Below are positions 19,475-28,399 of a stretch of 39,763 nucleotides of DNA, piece after piece; position 1 is the first letter of the stretch; every line of letters starts with the position of its first letter. The position numbers were made by a program, and so were the translations under genes. The notes under the pieces were generated by a model, which did not search any database, had not been told where the DNA came from, and was given only the letters and a program-made list of their open reading frames with translations. Location of the stretch: contig NZ_CADCVZ010000027.1 in the NCBI RefSeq assembly GCF_902806265.1, forward strand, positions 1-39,763, in the 5' to 3' direction. The DNA comes from an uncultured Sphingomonas sp. Lineage in GTDB: Bacteria > Pseudomonadota > Alphaproteobacteria > Sphingomonadales > Sphingomonadaceae.

Positions 19475-20165
19475 AGCTGGCGCCGTTGGCGTCGACGATC
19501 GTGCCGGTGGCGGAGGCGGGGGCTCCGCTAGCCAGCCAGCGGATGATCTCGCCGATTTCGGCGGCGCTGGCGACGCGGCCGAGCGGGATCTCGGCCAGGA
19601 TCTTCTCGCCGCCGCGGGTGGCGAGATATCCCTCGGTCATCTCGGTCACGGTGAAGCCCGGGCAGACGGCAAAGGCGAGGATGTTCTCGGCCGCGTAGCC
19701 GCGCGCGACGGTCTTGGTGACGGCGATCATCGCCGCCTTGGACGCCGCGTAATGCCAATGCTGAGGCGAGTCGCCGCGGTAGCCGGCGCGGCTCGCGACG
19801 TTGACGATGCGGCCGCCCCCGATCGTGCGGAAATGCTGAACGGCGAGGCGGCTGAGGTCGGAGGAGGCCTGGAGGTTCACGGTCATGGTGCGGGACCAGG
19901 CGGCGTGCCACTCGTCGTCCGAAGCATCGTCGCCGACCGCTTCGTAGACGCCGGCATTGTTGACCAGCACGTCGATCCGTCCGCCGAGCGCATGTACGGC
20001 CTGCTCCCACAAGCGCCGCGGTGCCGCGGGATCGGCCAGGTCCGCGTCGATCAGGCCGGAGCCACCGCGGGTGGAATGGCCGGCGACGCGGTGACCGGAT
20101 GCTTCAAGTGCGGCCAGGGCGGCAGCGCCGATGCCACGGCTGGCGCCGGTGAGGAGGATGTTCAT
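19464..20165 (-). CDS. Short-chain dehydrogenase/reductase (SDR)
   Basis: A 233-residue classical SDR oxidoreductase. It has the NAD(P)-binding TGASRGIG at 6-13, NNAG at 69-72, catalytic S125 (VNVASRAGY) and Y139-x3-K143 (YAASK), then VCPGFTVTEM. The C-terminus (GTIVDANGASYVR) resembles 3-oxoacyl-ACP reductase-like members, but the substrate is unknown. It is the first gene of the SDR-bla-prmA overlapping run, 83 bp after the chemoreceptor gene on the same strand. Confidence 0.88.
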   Translation of the reverse strand: MNILLTGASRGIGAAALAALEASGHRVAGHSTRGGSGLIDADLADPAAPRRLWEQAVHALGGRIDVLVNNAGVYEAVGDDASDDEWHAAWSRTMTVNLQASSDLSRLAVQHFRTIGGGRIVNVASRAGYRGDSPQHWHYAASKAAMIAVTKTVARGYAAENILAFAVCPGFTVTEMTEGYLATRGGEKILAEIPLGRVASAAEIGEIIRWLASGAPASATGTIVDANGASYVR

Positions 20166-20248
20166 GGGCGCGCTCTGTCATCGCCTTCGAGGTGAAGCAA
20201 TGCGTAAGCGGCCGAAACGTCGCTCGACCTCAGCGCAGGATAAAGAAC

Positions 20249-21535
20249 TCAGGCCGCGAACTTGGCCACGAAATCGCTGGTCGCCGAGCGGAGGTCGGCG
20301 ATGTCCTCGACAAAGCGACCGAAGCCCTGCTCCACCAGATCGATGTCGCGTGCCACGTTTTCCGTATCGGTGCGGATCGCGGCGATGGTCGAGCTCATCG
20401 AGTCCGCGGCAAGTGCGGTTTCATCAACCGCTGCGGTGATCATGGTAACGGTCTGCGCCTGCAACTCCATGGCGCCGCGGATGCGGTCGGCGGAGGTCTG
20501 AACCTCCTCGACGGTGCCTTGGATCGAGCTGTTCGCGTCCACCGTCTGACGGGTCGCCTGCTGGATAGCGGTGATCTTGGCAGTGATGTCGTCGGTGGCG
20601 CGAGCGGTCTGGCTGGCGAGGCTCTTCACTTCCTGGGCGACCACGGCGAAGCCGCGGCCGGCATCGCCGGCGCGCGCAGCTTCGATCGTCGCGTTGAGCG
20701 CGAGCAAGTTGGTTTGACCGGCGATGTCGCGAATCAAACCGAGGATCGATTCGATCGCTTCGACGTGAGAAGATAGCGCCTGGCTGACCTGCACGGCCTT
20801 GCTGGCCTGGTTGCCGGCGCGGGTGGCGACGTCGGCCGCGACCTCCACTTCCGACCGGGCGTCCTCGATGGCGCGGATCAGGCCTGCGGCGGTTTGCGCT
20901 GCCTCGCGCATCGCCACGGCTGACTGCTCGGCGGCAGCGGCGACCTCGCTGGTCTTGCCGAGCATCCCCCGCGCGGACGAAGCCGTCACCCGGGTGCGGT
21001 CCGCCAGATCGCTGCTTTTCTGAGTGCTGGCCTGCACGACATTGCTCACCTGCTTCTCGAACTGCGCGGAGCGGAGGTTGCGCGCGTTGGCGACCTGGTC
21101 GGCTTTGAGCAGCGAGATCTGAGCGATGATGATGTCCTGCCCGTAGGTCATGACCTTGGCGTAGGTTTCAAATGCCCGGACCAAATCGTCGCTGCGATCG
21201 CCGAAATGTGTTCGGAAAGCACGTAAGATGTGTCCGGCAACTTTCGCCCGCGCCGCCGCGAACTCGGGAATGCTCGCTCCGTCGGAGAACATCTGGATGC
21301 CGCGCTCGGCGATGCTGCGGATCCACTGCTCGTCCACCGGACGGTTGAGCAAGTCGCGGTTGAAAGACGCGATTTCCTCCCCGTAGTGGCGGCGCAAAAC
21401 CGCGTAGATGACCTCGCCGGCGTCTTTCCACAGCCAGCGCAGCGATTCCTCCAGCTGCCCGCCATCGCCGTATACCGCCAGCCGTTCGGAAACCTCGCTG
21501 TCGCTAAGCCGCTGCAGCGTATTGCGTTCGGTCAT
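20249..21535 (-). CDS. Cytoplasmic methyl-accepting chemotaxis protein
   Basis: A 428-residue chemoreceptor with no membrane segment. The C-terminal part has long coiled-coil helices and the signalling tip [20 protein letters not shown] at 271-290 followed by [14 protein letters not shown], which binds CheA/CheW. The N-terminal 150 residues are helical and laid out like a sensor globin (protoglobin) domain, but at the expected proximal-histidine position I see ERGIQMF (residues 77-83) with glycine, so heme binding is doubtful. ATG 21535 is chosen because TGGAG precedes it at 8 nt and the longer frame has no similarity. No other chemotaxis genes are adjacent. Confidence 0.85.
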   Translation of the reverse strand: MTERNTLQRLSDSEVSERLAVYGDGGQLEESLRWLWKDAGEVIYAVLRRHYGEEIASFNRDLLNRPVDEQWIRSIAERGIQMFSDGASIPEFAAARAKVAGHILRAFRTHFGDRSDDLVRAFETYAKVMTYGQDIIIAQISLLKADQVANARNLRSAQFEKQVSNVVQASTQKSSDLADRTRVTASSARGMLGKTSEVAAAAEQSAVAMREAAQTAAGLIRAIEDARSEVEVAADVATRAGNQASKAVQVSQALSSHVEAIESILGLIRDIAGQTNLLALNATIEAARAGDAGRGFAVVAQEVKSLASQTARATDDITAKITAIQQATRQTVDANSSIQGTVEEVQTSADRIRGAMELQAQTVTMITAAVDETALAADSMSSTIAAIRTDTENVARDIDLVEQGFGRFVEDIADLRSATSDFVAKFAA

Positions 21536-21563
21536 TCCAAGCTCCAGTCGGTTCAAAGCACGG

Positions 21564-21577
21564 CTCCGGCGCCGGAG
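21564..21577. promoter_or_regulatory. Perfect palindrome between the chemoreceptor and sdhC
   Basis: CTCCGGCGCCGGAG is a perfect 14-bp palindrome 28 bp upstream of the chemoreceptor start in the 170-bp divergent gap (21536-21705). It could be a dimer-binding operator or a chance GC-rich palindrome. A small GCAAC/GTTGC inverted repeat lies nearer sdhC; nothing else stands out in the gap. Confidence 0.25.
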
Positions 21578-21705
21578 GCGAGCACCCGTGATCCGGCAAT
21601 GCTGTGCCGCCACAGTAGTTAAGGCTGAGTTAGCCGCCGCTCGCCTTGCAACGACGTTGGTTGCTGCCTAAGCGGGCGCGGCACCCTTTCAATCCAGGCC
21701 CACCT

Positions 21706-22104
21706 ATGTCCCGCAACACCTCGCGACCGCTATCGCCCCACCTGACCGTCTGGAAATGGGGGCCGCACATGGTGACCTCCATCCTGCACCGCGCGACCGG
21801 CGTCGCGCTGAGCATCGGCGGCCTGGCGCTGCTGACCTGGTGGCTGCTGGCACTGGCCGGGAGCGCGTCGGCCTACGACGACTTCTCCGCCGCGGCTTCG
21901 CACCCGCTGGGCATACTGGTGCTGGTCGGCCTGAGCTGGTCGTTCTTCCAGCATACACTGTCGGGCGTCCGCCACCTGATCATGGATTCCGGCGACGGAT
22001 TCGAGCTAAAGACCAACAAGAACATGGCCTACGCCACCTGGGCCGGGTCGGCGCTGCTGACGATCGCGTTGTGGGCCTACATCCTGCTGGGCCGTGGCGC
22101 ATGA
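21706..22104 (+). CDS. sdhC: Succinate dehydrogenase cytochrome b556 subunit
   Basis: One of two membrane anchors of complex II, which passes electrons from succinate to ubiquinone. The 132 residues have SPHLTVWKW near the start, then [11 protein letters not shown], three membrane helices, and [14 protein letters not shown], whose histidine is the expected heme b ligand. ATG 21706 is chosen from family length; the frame is open 20 codons further up. It overlaps sdhD by 4 bp. Confidence 0.95.
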   Translation: MSRNTSRPLSPHLTVWKWGPHMVTSILHRATGVALSIGGLALLTWWLLALAGSASAYDDFSAAASHPLGILVLVGLSWSFFQHTLSGVRHLIMDSGDGFELKTNKNMAYATWAGSALLTIALWAYILLGRGA

Positions 22105-22532
22105 CCGGCCCCAAGCAGATCGGCGCGCAGGACCGCAACGCGGTCCCCAACGGGAAGACGGCGCTGGGCAAGGTCCGCGGGCTTGGCTCCGCGCGGCATG
22201 GCGGGCAGCTGTGGATCCGCGAGCGGGTATCGTCGGCGGCGCTGCTGCTGCTGGGGACCTGGTTCATCGTGTCCCTGCTGCTGCTGCCCGACCTTCGGCA
22301 GGGGACGGTGCTGGAGTGGCTGGCGAGCCCGCTCGCCTTCGTGCCAATGGCGCTGTTCGTGTACTTGAACTTCGAGCACAGCCTGGAAGGCCTCAAGGTG
22401 ATCGTCGACGATTATCAGGGCGACGAAGGCGGCCGCCTGACATGGCATTTGGTCAGCCTCTTCCTACATGTGGGGGCGGGGGCACTGGCGCTGTACGCGC
22501 TGGTTCGCATCGTCTTCGGAGCCGCTTCCTAA
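22101..22532 (+). CDS. sdhD: Succinate dehydrogenase membrane anchor subunit
   Basis: The second membrane anchor, 143 residues. An N-terminal soluble stretch with [21 protein letters not shown] is followed by three hydrophobic helices. The middle helix contains [16 protein letters not shown], with the histidine that normally ligates heme b and the tyrosine that borders the quinone site. ATGA overlap joins it to sdhC, and TAATG overlap joins it to sdhA. Confidence 0.94.
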   Translation: MTGPKQIGAQDRNAVPNGKTALGKVRGLGSARHGGQLWIRERVSSAALLLLGTWFIVSLLLLPDLRQGTVLEWLASPLAFVPMALFVYLNFEHSLEGLKVIVDDYQGDEGGRLTWHLVSLFLHVGAGALALYALVRIVFGAAS

Positions 22533-24343
22533 TGCCGACAAGTAGTTCGTACCGTATCGTCGATCACGTTTATGATGTTGTTGTGGTGGGAGCGGGCGGC
22601 GCGGGCCTGCGCGCGACCATGGGCGCGGCCGAAAAGGGACTGAAGACCGCCTGCGTGACCAAGGTGTTCCCGACCCGCAGCCACACGGTGGCGGCGCAGG
22701 GCGGCATCGCGGCCAGCCTGGGCAACATGGGGCCGGACCATTGGACCTGGCACATGTACGATACCGTCAAGGGCTCCGACTGGCTCGGCGACCAGGACGC
22801 GATCGAGTATCTCTGCCGCGAGGCGCCGGCGGCGGTGTACGAGCTGGAACATGCCGGCCTTCCGTTCAGCCGGACCGACGACGGCCGCATCTACCAGCGC
22901 GCATTCGGCGGCATGACCCAGAACATGGGCGAAGGTCCGGCGGCGCAGCGGACCTGCGCGGCCGCCGACCGCACCGGCCATGCGATGCTGCACACGCTCT
23001 ACCAGCAAAGCCTGCGCTACGACGCCGACTTCTACGTCGAATATTTCGCGCTCGACCTGATCATGGTCGACGGCGAGTGTCGCGGGCTGGTGGCGCTCAG
23101 CATGGACGATGGCTCCATCCACCGCTTCCGGGCGCAGGCGGTGGTGCTGGCGACCGGCGGCTACGGTCGCTGCTACTTCTCCGCGACCTCCGCGCACACC
23201 TGCACCGGCGACGGCAACGCCATGGTGCTGCGCGCCGGCCTGCCGCTGCAGGATATGGAGTTCGTGCAGTTTCACCCGACCGGCATCTACGGCGCGGGCG
23301 TGCTGATCACGGAAGGTGCGCGCGGCGAGGGTGGGTACCTTACCAATTCCCAGGGCGAGCGCTTCATGGAGCGCTATGCGCCGAGCGCCAAGGACCTCGC
23401 CAGCCGCGACGTGGTATCGCGCTCGATGGCGATGGAGATCCGCGAAGGCCGCGGCGTAGGCAAGGAGAAGGACCACATCTTCCTTCACCTCGACCATATC
23501 GATCCCAAGATCCTGGCCGAGCGGCTGCCGGGTATCACGGAGACTGCCAAGATCTTCGCCGGCGTCGACATGACCCGCGAGCCGATCCCGGTGGTGCCGA
23601 CGGTGCACTACAACATGGGCGGCATCCCGACCAACTATCATGGTGAGGTCGTCACGCTGAAGGACGGCAACCCGGACGCGGTGGTGCCCGGGCTGTTCGC
23701 GATCGGCGAAGCGGCCTGCGTGTCGGTGCACGGCGCCAACCGGCTGGGCTCCAACAGTCTGATCGACCTCGTCGTGTTCGGCCGGGCAACGGGGCTGCGG
23801 CTGGGCGAGGTGATCAAGCCGGGCGCTTCGCAGGCGCTGCTGCCGGCGGACTCGGCCGACCTGTCGCTCGCCCGCCTCGACCGCTTCCGCTACGCCGATG
23901 GGGGCACCCCGACTGCGGTCATCCGCAACGAGATGCAGCGCACCATGCAGCGCGACTGCGCCGTGTTCCGGACCGAGCAGACGCTGGCCGAGGGGCAGAC
24001 CGCGATCGACGGGGTCTTCCGCAGCATCGCGGACGTCAAGGTCACCGACCGCAGCCTTATCTGGAACACCGATCTCATTGAGACGCTCGAGCTCGACAAC
24101 ATGCTGTCCCAGGCGGTGGTCACCATGCATTGCGCGGCCAACCGCAAGGAAAGCCGCGGGGCGCACATGCATGAGGATTTCGCCCAGCGCGACGATGCGA
24201 ACTGGATGAAGCATACGGTGGCGTGGCTGGACGGCTGGGGCGGCGACTTCGGCCGCGGCGTGGCGATCGACTACCGGCCGGTGCACGAATACACGCTGAC
24301 CGAGGACATCCAGTACATCAAGCCCAAGGCGCGGGTGTATTAG
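22532..24343 (+). CDS. sdhA: Succinate dehydrogenase flavoprotein subunit
   Basis: The catalytic flavoprotein that oxidises succinate to fumarate in the TCA cycle. The 603 residues have GAGGAGL at 20-26 for FAD binding; H51 in SHTVAAQGG, the covalent flavin ligand; [28 protein letters not shown] with the catalytic arginine region; [14 protein letters not shown]; and [19 protein letters not shown]. Length is normal. The iron-sulfur subunit gene sdhB, usually next, is not here: an NTF2-like gene starts 2 nt after the stop. Confidence 0.98.
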   Translation: MPTSSSYRIVDHVYDVVVVGAGGAGLRATMGAAEKGLKTACVTKVFPTRSHTVAAQGGIAASLGNMGPDHWTWHMYDTVKGSDWLGDQDAIEYLCREAPAAVYELEHAGLPFSRTDDGRIYQRAFGGMTQNMGEGPAAQRTCAAADRTGHAMLHTLYQQSLRYDADFYVEYFALDLIMVDGECRGLVALSMDDGSIHRFRAQAVVLATGGYGRCYFSATSAHTCTGDGNAMVLRAGLPLQDMEFVQFHPTGIYGAGVLITEGARGEGGYLTNSQGERFMERYAPSAKDLASRDVVSRSMAMEIREGRGVGKEKDHIFLHLDHIDPKILAERLPGITETAKIFAGVDMTREPIPVVPTVHYNMGGIPTNYHGEVVTLKDGNPDAVVPGLFAIGEAACVSVHGANRLGSNSLIDLVVFGRATGLRLGEVIKPGASQALLPADSADLSLARLDRFRYADGGTPTAVIRNEMQRTMQRDCAVFRTEQTLAEGQTAIDGVFRSIADVKVTDRSLIWNTDLIETLELDNMLSQAVVTMHCAANRKESRGAHMHEDFAQRDDANWMKHTVAWLDGWGGDFGRGVAIDYRPVHEYTLTEDIQYIKPKARVY

Positions 24344-24345
24344 GG

Positions 24346-24717
24346 GTGGCCACCCCCGGCCTTGATTTCATCGAAGCGATGGAACGTGCGGTCGGTTCGG
24401 GCAACATCGAGGAAGCTGTCAAATACCTTCGGGAGGATGTGTCCTATACGGTAGGCGCTCAGACGTCCCGTAGAGGGATCGACGCCGTCGTTGCTTATGC
24501 TCGGGAGCAGGAGCAGCGGGCGCGCTGGGACGGTCATACGGTGCAGAACGTCACCCGAGCCGACAATTTGCTAGTGGTTGAAGTGCTTAGCCATTTCACC
24601 CGCGTGGTCGACGGGGCCCGCGTAACTTTCCCGTGTGCGGACTTCTATCGCTTTGTGGAGGGCCGGATTCAGGATTGGCGCGTCTACGCCGGCATGTGCC
24701 CGATCCAGGCCACCTGA
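24346..24717 (+). CDS. NTF2-like (SnoaL-type) protein
   Basis: A 123-residue protein with the cone-fold layout of nuclear-transport-factor-2-like proteins: an N-terminal helix FIEAMERAVGSGNIEEAVKY, a strand DVSYTV, and a long C-terminal sheet ending FVEGRIQDWRVYAG. Such proteins include hydrolases, isomerases and ligand binders, and activity cannot be read from this. GTG 24346, 2 nt after the sdhA stop, has no own ribosome-binding site except the sdhA tail, so coupling is likely; ATG at 24379 is the alternative. Composition looks less GC-rich than sdhA, which may mean it was inserted where sdhB would stand. Confidence 0.65.
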   Translation: MATPGLDFIEAMERAVGSGNIEEAVKYLREDVSYTVGAQTSRRGIDAVVAYAREQEQRARWDGHTVQNVTRADNLLVVEVLSHFTRVVDGARVTFPCADFYRFVEGRIQDWRVYAGMCPIQAT

Positions 24718-24796
24718 CGTACCTTCCGTTACAAGCGACCGTATTTCGATTGCCCGCGCAGCAAGCTGAACTCGCCCGCAATCTTCGATTCGAGTG

Positions 24797-24884
24797 TCCT
24801 GCAGCAGAGGCAAGGTTTGCGGTTGCCTCCGCCTTGACGACGAGCCGTGCTTTTCCGTAGACAAGCTGAGTTGCTGCTGCAGGA
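24797..24884 (+). promoter_or_regulatory. Structured leader of creD with an RBS-pairing inverted repeat
   Basis: TCCTGCAGCAG (24797-24807) is the exact reverse complement of CTGCTGCAGGA (24874-24884), and the right arm covers the AGGAG ribosome-binding site of creD (24881-24885). Inside the loop, GAGGCAA (24807-24813) pairs with TTGCCTC (24823-24829). As RNA this could hide the creD start; as DNA the two arms could be operator half-sites. The rest of the 24718-24892 gap shows nothing else. Confidence 0.45.
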
Positions 24885-24892
24885 GAGTGCGC

Positions 24893-26272
24893 GTGGATGG
24901 ACCGACCCCGACCGGCAAGTTCCTCCGCGCCATCGGCATTGCCGCGCTGCTTTCCGTCGGGATCTTCGTGACCTGGCTGCTCGTCTCCGATCGCCAGTCG
25001 CAGTCGGAGCAGGCGCGGGCCAGCATCGCGGAGGGTTGGGGTGGGCCGCAGACGATCGCGGGTCCGGAGCTCAGCGTCCCCTACAAGGTCGCGGTACCCG
25101 CCGCGCGCAATGAGGCAGGGCAGCAGATCACCGCGCCAGGCGTGGCCGAGCGACGTCTGACGCTCGCCCCAACCGGGGTGGATGCCGCGACCAGGCTGGT
25201 GCCCGAACGCCGCAGCCGCTCGATCTACGAGGTCGTGATTTACCGCGCCGACACGCAGGGGCGGGCGACCTTTGCGCTGCCGGCCGACCTGTCGCAGGTC
25301 GGCGTCCCGGCCGGCGCGCTCGAGCTCGACCGAGCGGAGCTGCGGTTCGGGGTCAGCGATCCCCGGGGGCTCACCGCCAATCCGCTGATCCGCGTCGGCA
25401 ACCGGCCGCTGCAGCTTGGACCCGGCGGCGGCACCAGTCTGATTTCGACCGGCTTCTATGCCCCGCTTGACCTCACCAGCATCAACCCGTCTCGCTTCTC
25501 GGTAGACTTCCGCTTCGCCCTGCGCGGCAACCAGTCGTTCGCGTTGGCGCCGCGCGCCGGGGACACGCGGTGGAGGGTTTCCTCGCCATGGCCCAGCCCA
25601 AGCTTCACCGGCGGCTTTCTGCCCGAACAGCGGCAAGTCACTGGCGATGGCTTCAGCGCCGAGTACCGGATCGGCAACCTCGCGCTCGGCCGCTCGCTGC
25701 TGTTCCAGGAAGGCGGAGGCGGCCCGCAGGTGCCAACCGAGCGGGGCGTGCCTCCGCCGATGGCCGCGGATGGACGCAGCGCCGGTGCGGTGGCGGCGGT
25801 CGACCTGATGGAGCCCGTCGACCTCTACAGCCAGGTCAACCGCGCGACCAAGTACGGCTTCCTGTTCATCGGCTTCACCTTTCTCGCCTTTCTGCTGTTC
25901 GACACCATCGGCGGAGTGCGGGTGGCGCCGGTCGAGTATCTGCTGGCCGGCGCGGCGCTGGTGTTGTTCTTCGTCCTCCTGCTCGCCTTTGCCGAAGTGA
26001 TCGGCTTCACGCCGGCCTATGTCTTGGCGGCCGCCACCATCGCCGGGCTGAACACCGCCTATTCCGCCGCGGTGCTCAGGAGCTGGCGGCGCGGCCTGGT
26101 GATCGGCGGCATCCTCGCCGGGCTCTACGCGGTGCTCTACGTCCTCCTCAGCCTGGAAGCCTACTCGCTGCTGATCGGCTCCTTGCTGCTGCTCGCGGCG
26201 CTGGCGGGCACTATGTTCGTCACTCGGCGGCTGGACTGGACAGGACAGCAGCGGGCCGAGGCCGCGCTTTGA
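24893..26272 (+). CDS. creD: Inner membrane protein CreD family
   Basis: A 459-residue CreD (Cet) family protein. One N-terminal membrane helix (FLRAIGIAALLSVGIFVTWLL) is followed by a large periplasmic domain (about 35-300) with the family segments ASIAEGWGGPQTIAGPELSVPY and LDLTSINPSRFSVDF, and then about six C-terminal helices beginning at KYGFLFIGFTFLAFLLFD. In gamma-proteobacteria creD is controlled by CreBC (BlrAB) and linked to beta-lactam and envelope stress; here no two-component genes are adjacent. GTG 24893 is chosen because AGGAG lies 7 nt upstream. The leader can pair with that site. Confidence 0.88.
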   Translation: MDGPTPTGKFLRAIGIAALLSVGIFVTWLLVSDRQSQSEQARASIAEGWGGPQTIAGPELSVPYKVAVPAARNEAGQQITAPGVAERRLTLAPTGVDAATRLVPERRSRSIYEVVIYRADTQGRATFALPADLSQVGVPAGALELDRAELRFGVSDPRGLTANPLIRVGNRPLQLGPGGGTSLISTGFYAPLDLTSINPSRFSVDFRFALRGNQSFALAPRAGDTRWRVSSPWPSPSFTGGFLPEQRQVTGDGFSAEYRIGNLALGRSLLFQEGGGGPQVPTERGVPPPMAADGRSAGAVAAVDLMEPVDLYSQVNRATKYGFLFIGFTFLAFLLFDTIGGVRVAPVEYLLAGAALVLFFVLLLAFAEVIGFTPAYVLAAATIAGLNTAYSAAVLRSWRRGLVIGGILAGLYAVLYVLLSLEAYSLLIGSLLLLAALAGTMFVTRRLDWTGQQRAEAAL

Positions 26273-26307
26273 CGCGCCGTCCAAACCCGCTTAGGGCCCG
26301 CGCGCTT

Positions 26308-27192
26308 ATGACCGATCCAGTACCTCCCAAGCGTATTTTCCCGGACGCCGCCGTCGATGCGGAGGCTGCCAAGCACATACCGTCGTCGCCGCAGACCGAG
26401 AGCCCGGCTTATCAGCTGGCGTTCCAGGACAAGGACTTCCTCCTCCGTCCCGATCTTCGGCCGGTACGCTTCCAGCTCGAACTGCTGAAACCCGAGCTGC
26501 TGCTCGACGAACAGGCGATCGGCTCGACCTTCGTCTTCTACGGCTCGGCCCGGGTGCCGGAGCCGGCCAAGGCCGATGCGCTGCTGGCGGCCGCGCGGAC
26601 CGGCAAGCAGCGGGTGATCGCGGAGCGGCTGAAAGCCAAGTCGCGCTATTACGACGTGGCGCGGGAGCTGGCCCGTCTGGCCAGCCGCTACGACCGGGAC
26701 GAGGAAGGGCAGCGGCATTTCGTGGTCTGCTCCGGCGGCGGGCCGAGCTTCATGGAAGCGGCCAATCGCGGAGCCTGCGACGCCGATGCGGAGTCGATCG
26801 GGCTCAACATCGTGCTGCCCCACGAGCAGCTGCCAAACCCCTATGTCACGCCGTCCTTGAGCTTCCAGTTCCATTATTTCGCGCTCAGGAAGATGCACTT
26901 CCTGCTGCGTGCGCGGGCGGTAGCGGTGTTCCCGGGCGGCTTCGGCACGTTCGACGAGATGTTCGAGCTGCTGACCCTGGTGCAGACGGGCAAGGTCCGG
27001 CGGTTGCCGATCCTGCTGTTCGGGCGCGAGTTCTGGAACCGGGTCGTGAACTTCGACGCCTTGGTCGAGGAGGGCGTGATCTCCGAGGGCGACCTCGATC
27101 TCATCACCTGGTGCGAAACCGCCGAGGAGGGGTGGGCCGCGGTGTGCGATCATTATGCCGCGCAGGATCAGGAGTGGCGGGCGGCCTCATAG
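26308..27192 (+). CDS. LOG family protein (TIGR00730-like)
   Basis: A 294-residue protein with the LOG fold: CSGGGPSFMEAANRGA at about 141-156 and PGGFGTFDE at 209-217, the variant of the PGGxGTxxE nucleotide-binding motif. Well-studied LOG proteins are cytokinin-type phosphoribohydrolases acting on nucleoside 5'-monophosphates; the older name lysine decarboxylase is wrong. An N-terminal extension of about 70 residues precedes the core, as in the larger bacterial subgroup. The last 25 bp overlap the convergent DUF1801 gene. Confidence 0.85.
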   Translation: MTDPVPPKRIFPDAAVDAEAAKHIPSSPQTESPAYQLAFQDKDFLLRPDLRPVRFQLELLKPELLLDEQAIGSTFVFYGSARVPEPAKADALLAAARTGKQRVIAERLKAKSRYYDVARELARLASRYDRDEEGQRHFVVCSGGGPSFMEAANRGACDADAESIGLNIVLPHEQLPNPYVTPSLSFQFHYFALRKMHFLLRARAVAVFPGGFGTFDEMFELLTLVQTGKVRRLPILLFGREFWNRVVNFDALVEEGVISEGDLDLITWCETAEEGWAAVCDHYAAQDQEWRAAS

Positions 27193-27620
27193 TCGCGGAT
27201 GTAGGTTTCGACCGGCACGGCCGCGATCGCCGCGCTGACCGCCTTGTCGCATAGCTCATCGGCGGTGCGGAAGCGCAGGCAGCTCTTGCCCATGTCGAGC
27301 TTCTTGCCTGCCGCGGTGTAGGCCTGCTGCAGGGCCGCCATGCGCTCCGGCGACATGTAAGTGCACATGAGATAGAGCGCGTTGTGGTTCTTTTGCGCCG
27401 CCAACGCTGCGAGCTGCAGCGGCTGCTTGTTGTAGGTGTTCGGGTAGCGGCTGAGCGGAATGCTCCACACGATCATCTTGCCGGACACGCTCTCCTCGTA
27501 GCCGGGCAGGAGCGCGTCGTTCACCAGCTGCCTGGCATGGGCCAGCGCTTCGGCACGTTCGGGGGGAAGCCCCGCCAGCAGGGCTTCGGGCAGGCTGAGG
27601 GGAGACGCCTTAGCGCCCAC
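27168..27620 (-). CDS. DUF1801 domain protein
   Basis: A 150-residue soluble protein. KMIVWSIPLSRYPNTYNKQPLQ, ALAAQKNHNALYLMCTY and the C-terminal GKSCLRFRTADE match the DUF1801/YdhG-like fold, whose function is unknown. The GTG start at 27620 overlaps the cytochrome c stop by 11 bp, so it is probably translated from the same mRNA. Nothing in its sequence suggests a role in respiration. Confidence 0.78.
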   Translation of the reverse strand: MGAKASPLSLPEALLAGLPPERAEALAHARQLVNDALLPGYEESVSGKMIVWSIPLSRYPNTYNKQPLQLAALAAQKNHNALYLMCTYMSPERMAALQQAYTAAGKKLDMGKSCLRFRTADELCDKAVSAAIAAVPVETYIRDYEAARHS

Positions 27621-28338
27621 CCTCGTTCTTCACGGTCGGCGTCGGCCCGGTGACCTTGGAGGCGCCCTCGCCGCGCAGGCTGCCTTGCGGGCTCTGCGCC
27701 GCCTGCTGCTCGGTCAGGATCGGCTCGTTTTCGGCTTTCTGCGCGCCGGCATCGTCCGCTTCCGATGCCGCCTTGTCTGCCGCCGCACCGGGGGTGGACG
27801 CTACTGGCGCCGCCGGGGCGGCCGGCACTGGCAGGGGCGAGGCCCCCTTGCTGTTGAGGTAGGCCATGACGTTCGCGCGATCCTCGGGGTTCGACAGACC
27901 GGCGAAGGTCATCTTGGTGCCCGGCGCGAACTTCTTGGGGTTGGCCAGCCACTCGCTCATGGCGTTCCAGTCCCAGTTGCCGCCCTTGCCCTTCAATGCC
28001 TCGGAATAGGCGAAGCCGGGCACATGGGCGACCGGCACCCCCATGGTGCCGAACAGGTTGGGGCCGAGGCCGTTCGCCCCGCCCTGCTCGATGGTGTGGC
28101 AGGCCTGGCACTTCTTGAACACGTTCGCGCCGGCGGCGGCGTCGGCGCTGGCCAGGTAGAATTCGATCGGTTGCTGCGCTTCGGCGTCTTCGCCCTCGGC
28201 TTCAACGCCCTCGATCGGATAGCCCATCTTCTCCGGCCGCTCGGTATGGAACACCTCACCGGCAACGATCGTGCTGCCGAGCGCGACGATGCCGGCGAAC
28301 AGGAGCCAGCCGGCAATGGTGTTCTTGCGATCGTCCAT
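27610..28338 (-). CDS. Membrane-anchored class I cytochrome c (CycM/c552-type)
   Basis: A 242-residue protein. An uncleaved N-terminal membrane helix (AGWLLFAGIVALGSTIVAG, about 9-27) precedes one heme-c domain with CQACH at 77-81 and the axial methionine M143 in GTKMTFAGL. The domain has the GPNLFGTMG and FAYSEALK motifs typical of mitochondrial-like cytochromes c that carry electrons from bc1 to the terminal oxidase. After the heme domain there is an unusual extension of about 75 residues rich in Pro, Ala and charged residues. Its genomic partners are not respiratory genes. Confidence 0.9.
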   Translation of the reverse strand: MDDRKNTIAGWLLFAGIVALGSTIVAGEVFHTERPEKMGYPIEGVEAEGEDAEAQQPIEFYLASADAAAGANVFKKCQACHTIEQGGANGLGPNLFGTMGVPVAHVPGFAYSEALKGKGGNWDWNAMSEWLANPKKFAPGTKMTFAGLSNPEDRANVMAYLNSKGASPLPVPAAPAAPVASTPGAAADKAASEADDAGAQKAENEPILTEQQAAQSPQGSLRGEGASKVTGPTPTVKNEGGR

Positions 28339-28399
28339 GAAGTGAGATTTCCGCCCGTGGAGAGATTGGCCGTCCCTTTAGGAGGTGCCCCGGCCTTCT

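Noticed and set aside
21536-21705. Riboswitch or small RNA ahead of sdhC
   Set aside because: Only short GC-rich inverted repeats were found, with no match to a riboswitch core that I recognise.
22529-24286. 585-codon open frame on the minus strand across sdhA
   Set aside because: It is antisense to a clear SdhA, has no recognisable motif, and is the expected result of high GC with third-position bias.
24596-26284. 562-codon minus-strand frame across creD
   Set aside because: Low-complexity shadow of CreD rich in Gln, Arg and Gly, with no start signal.
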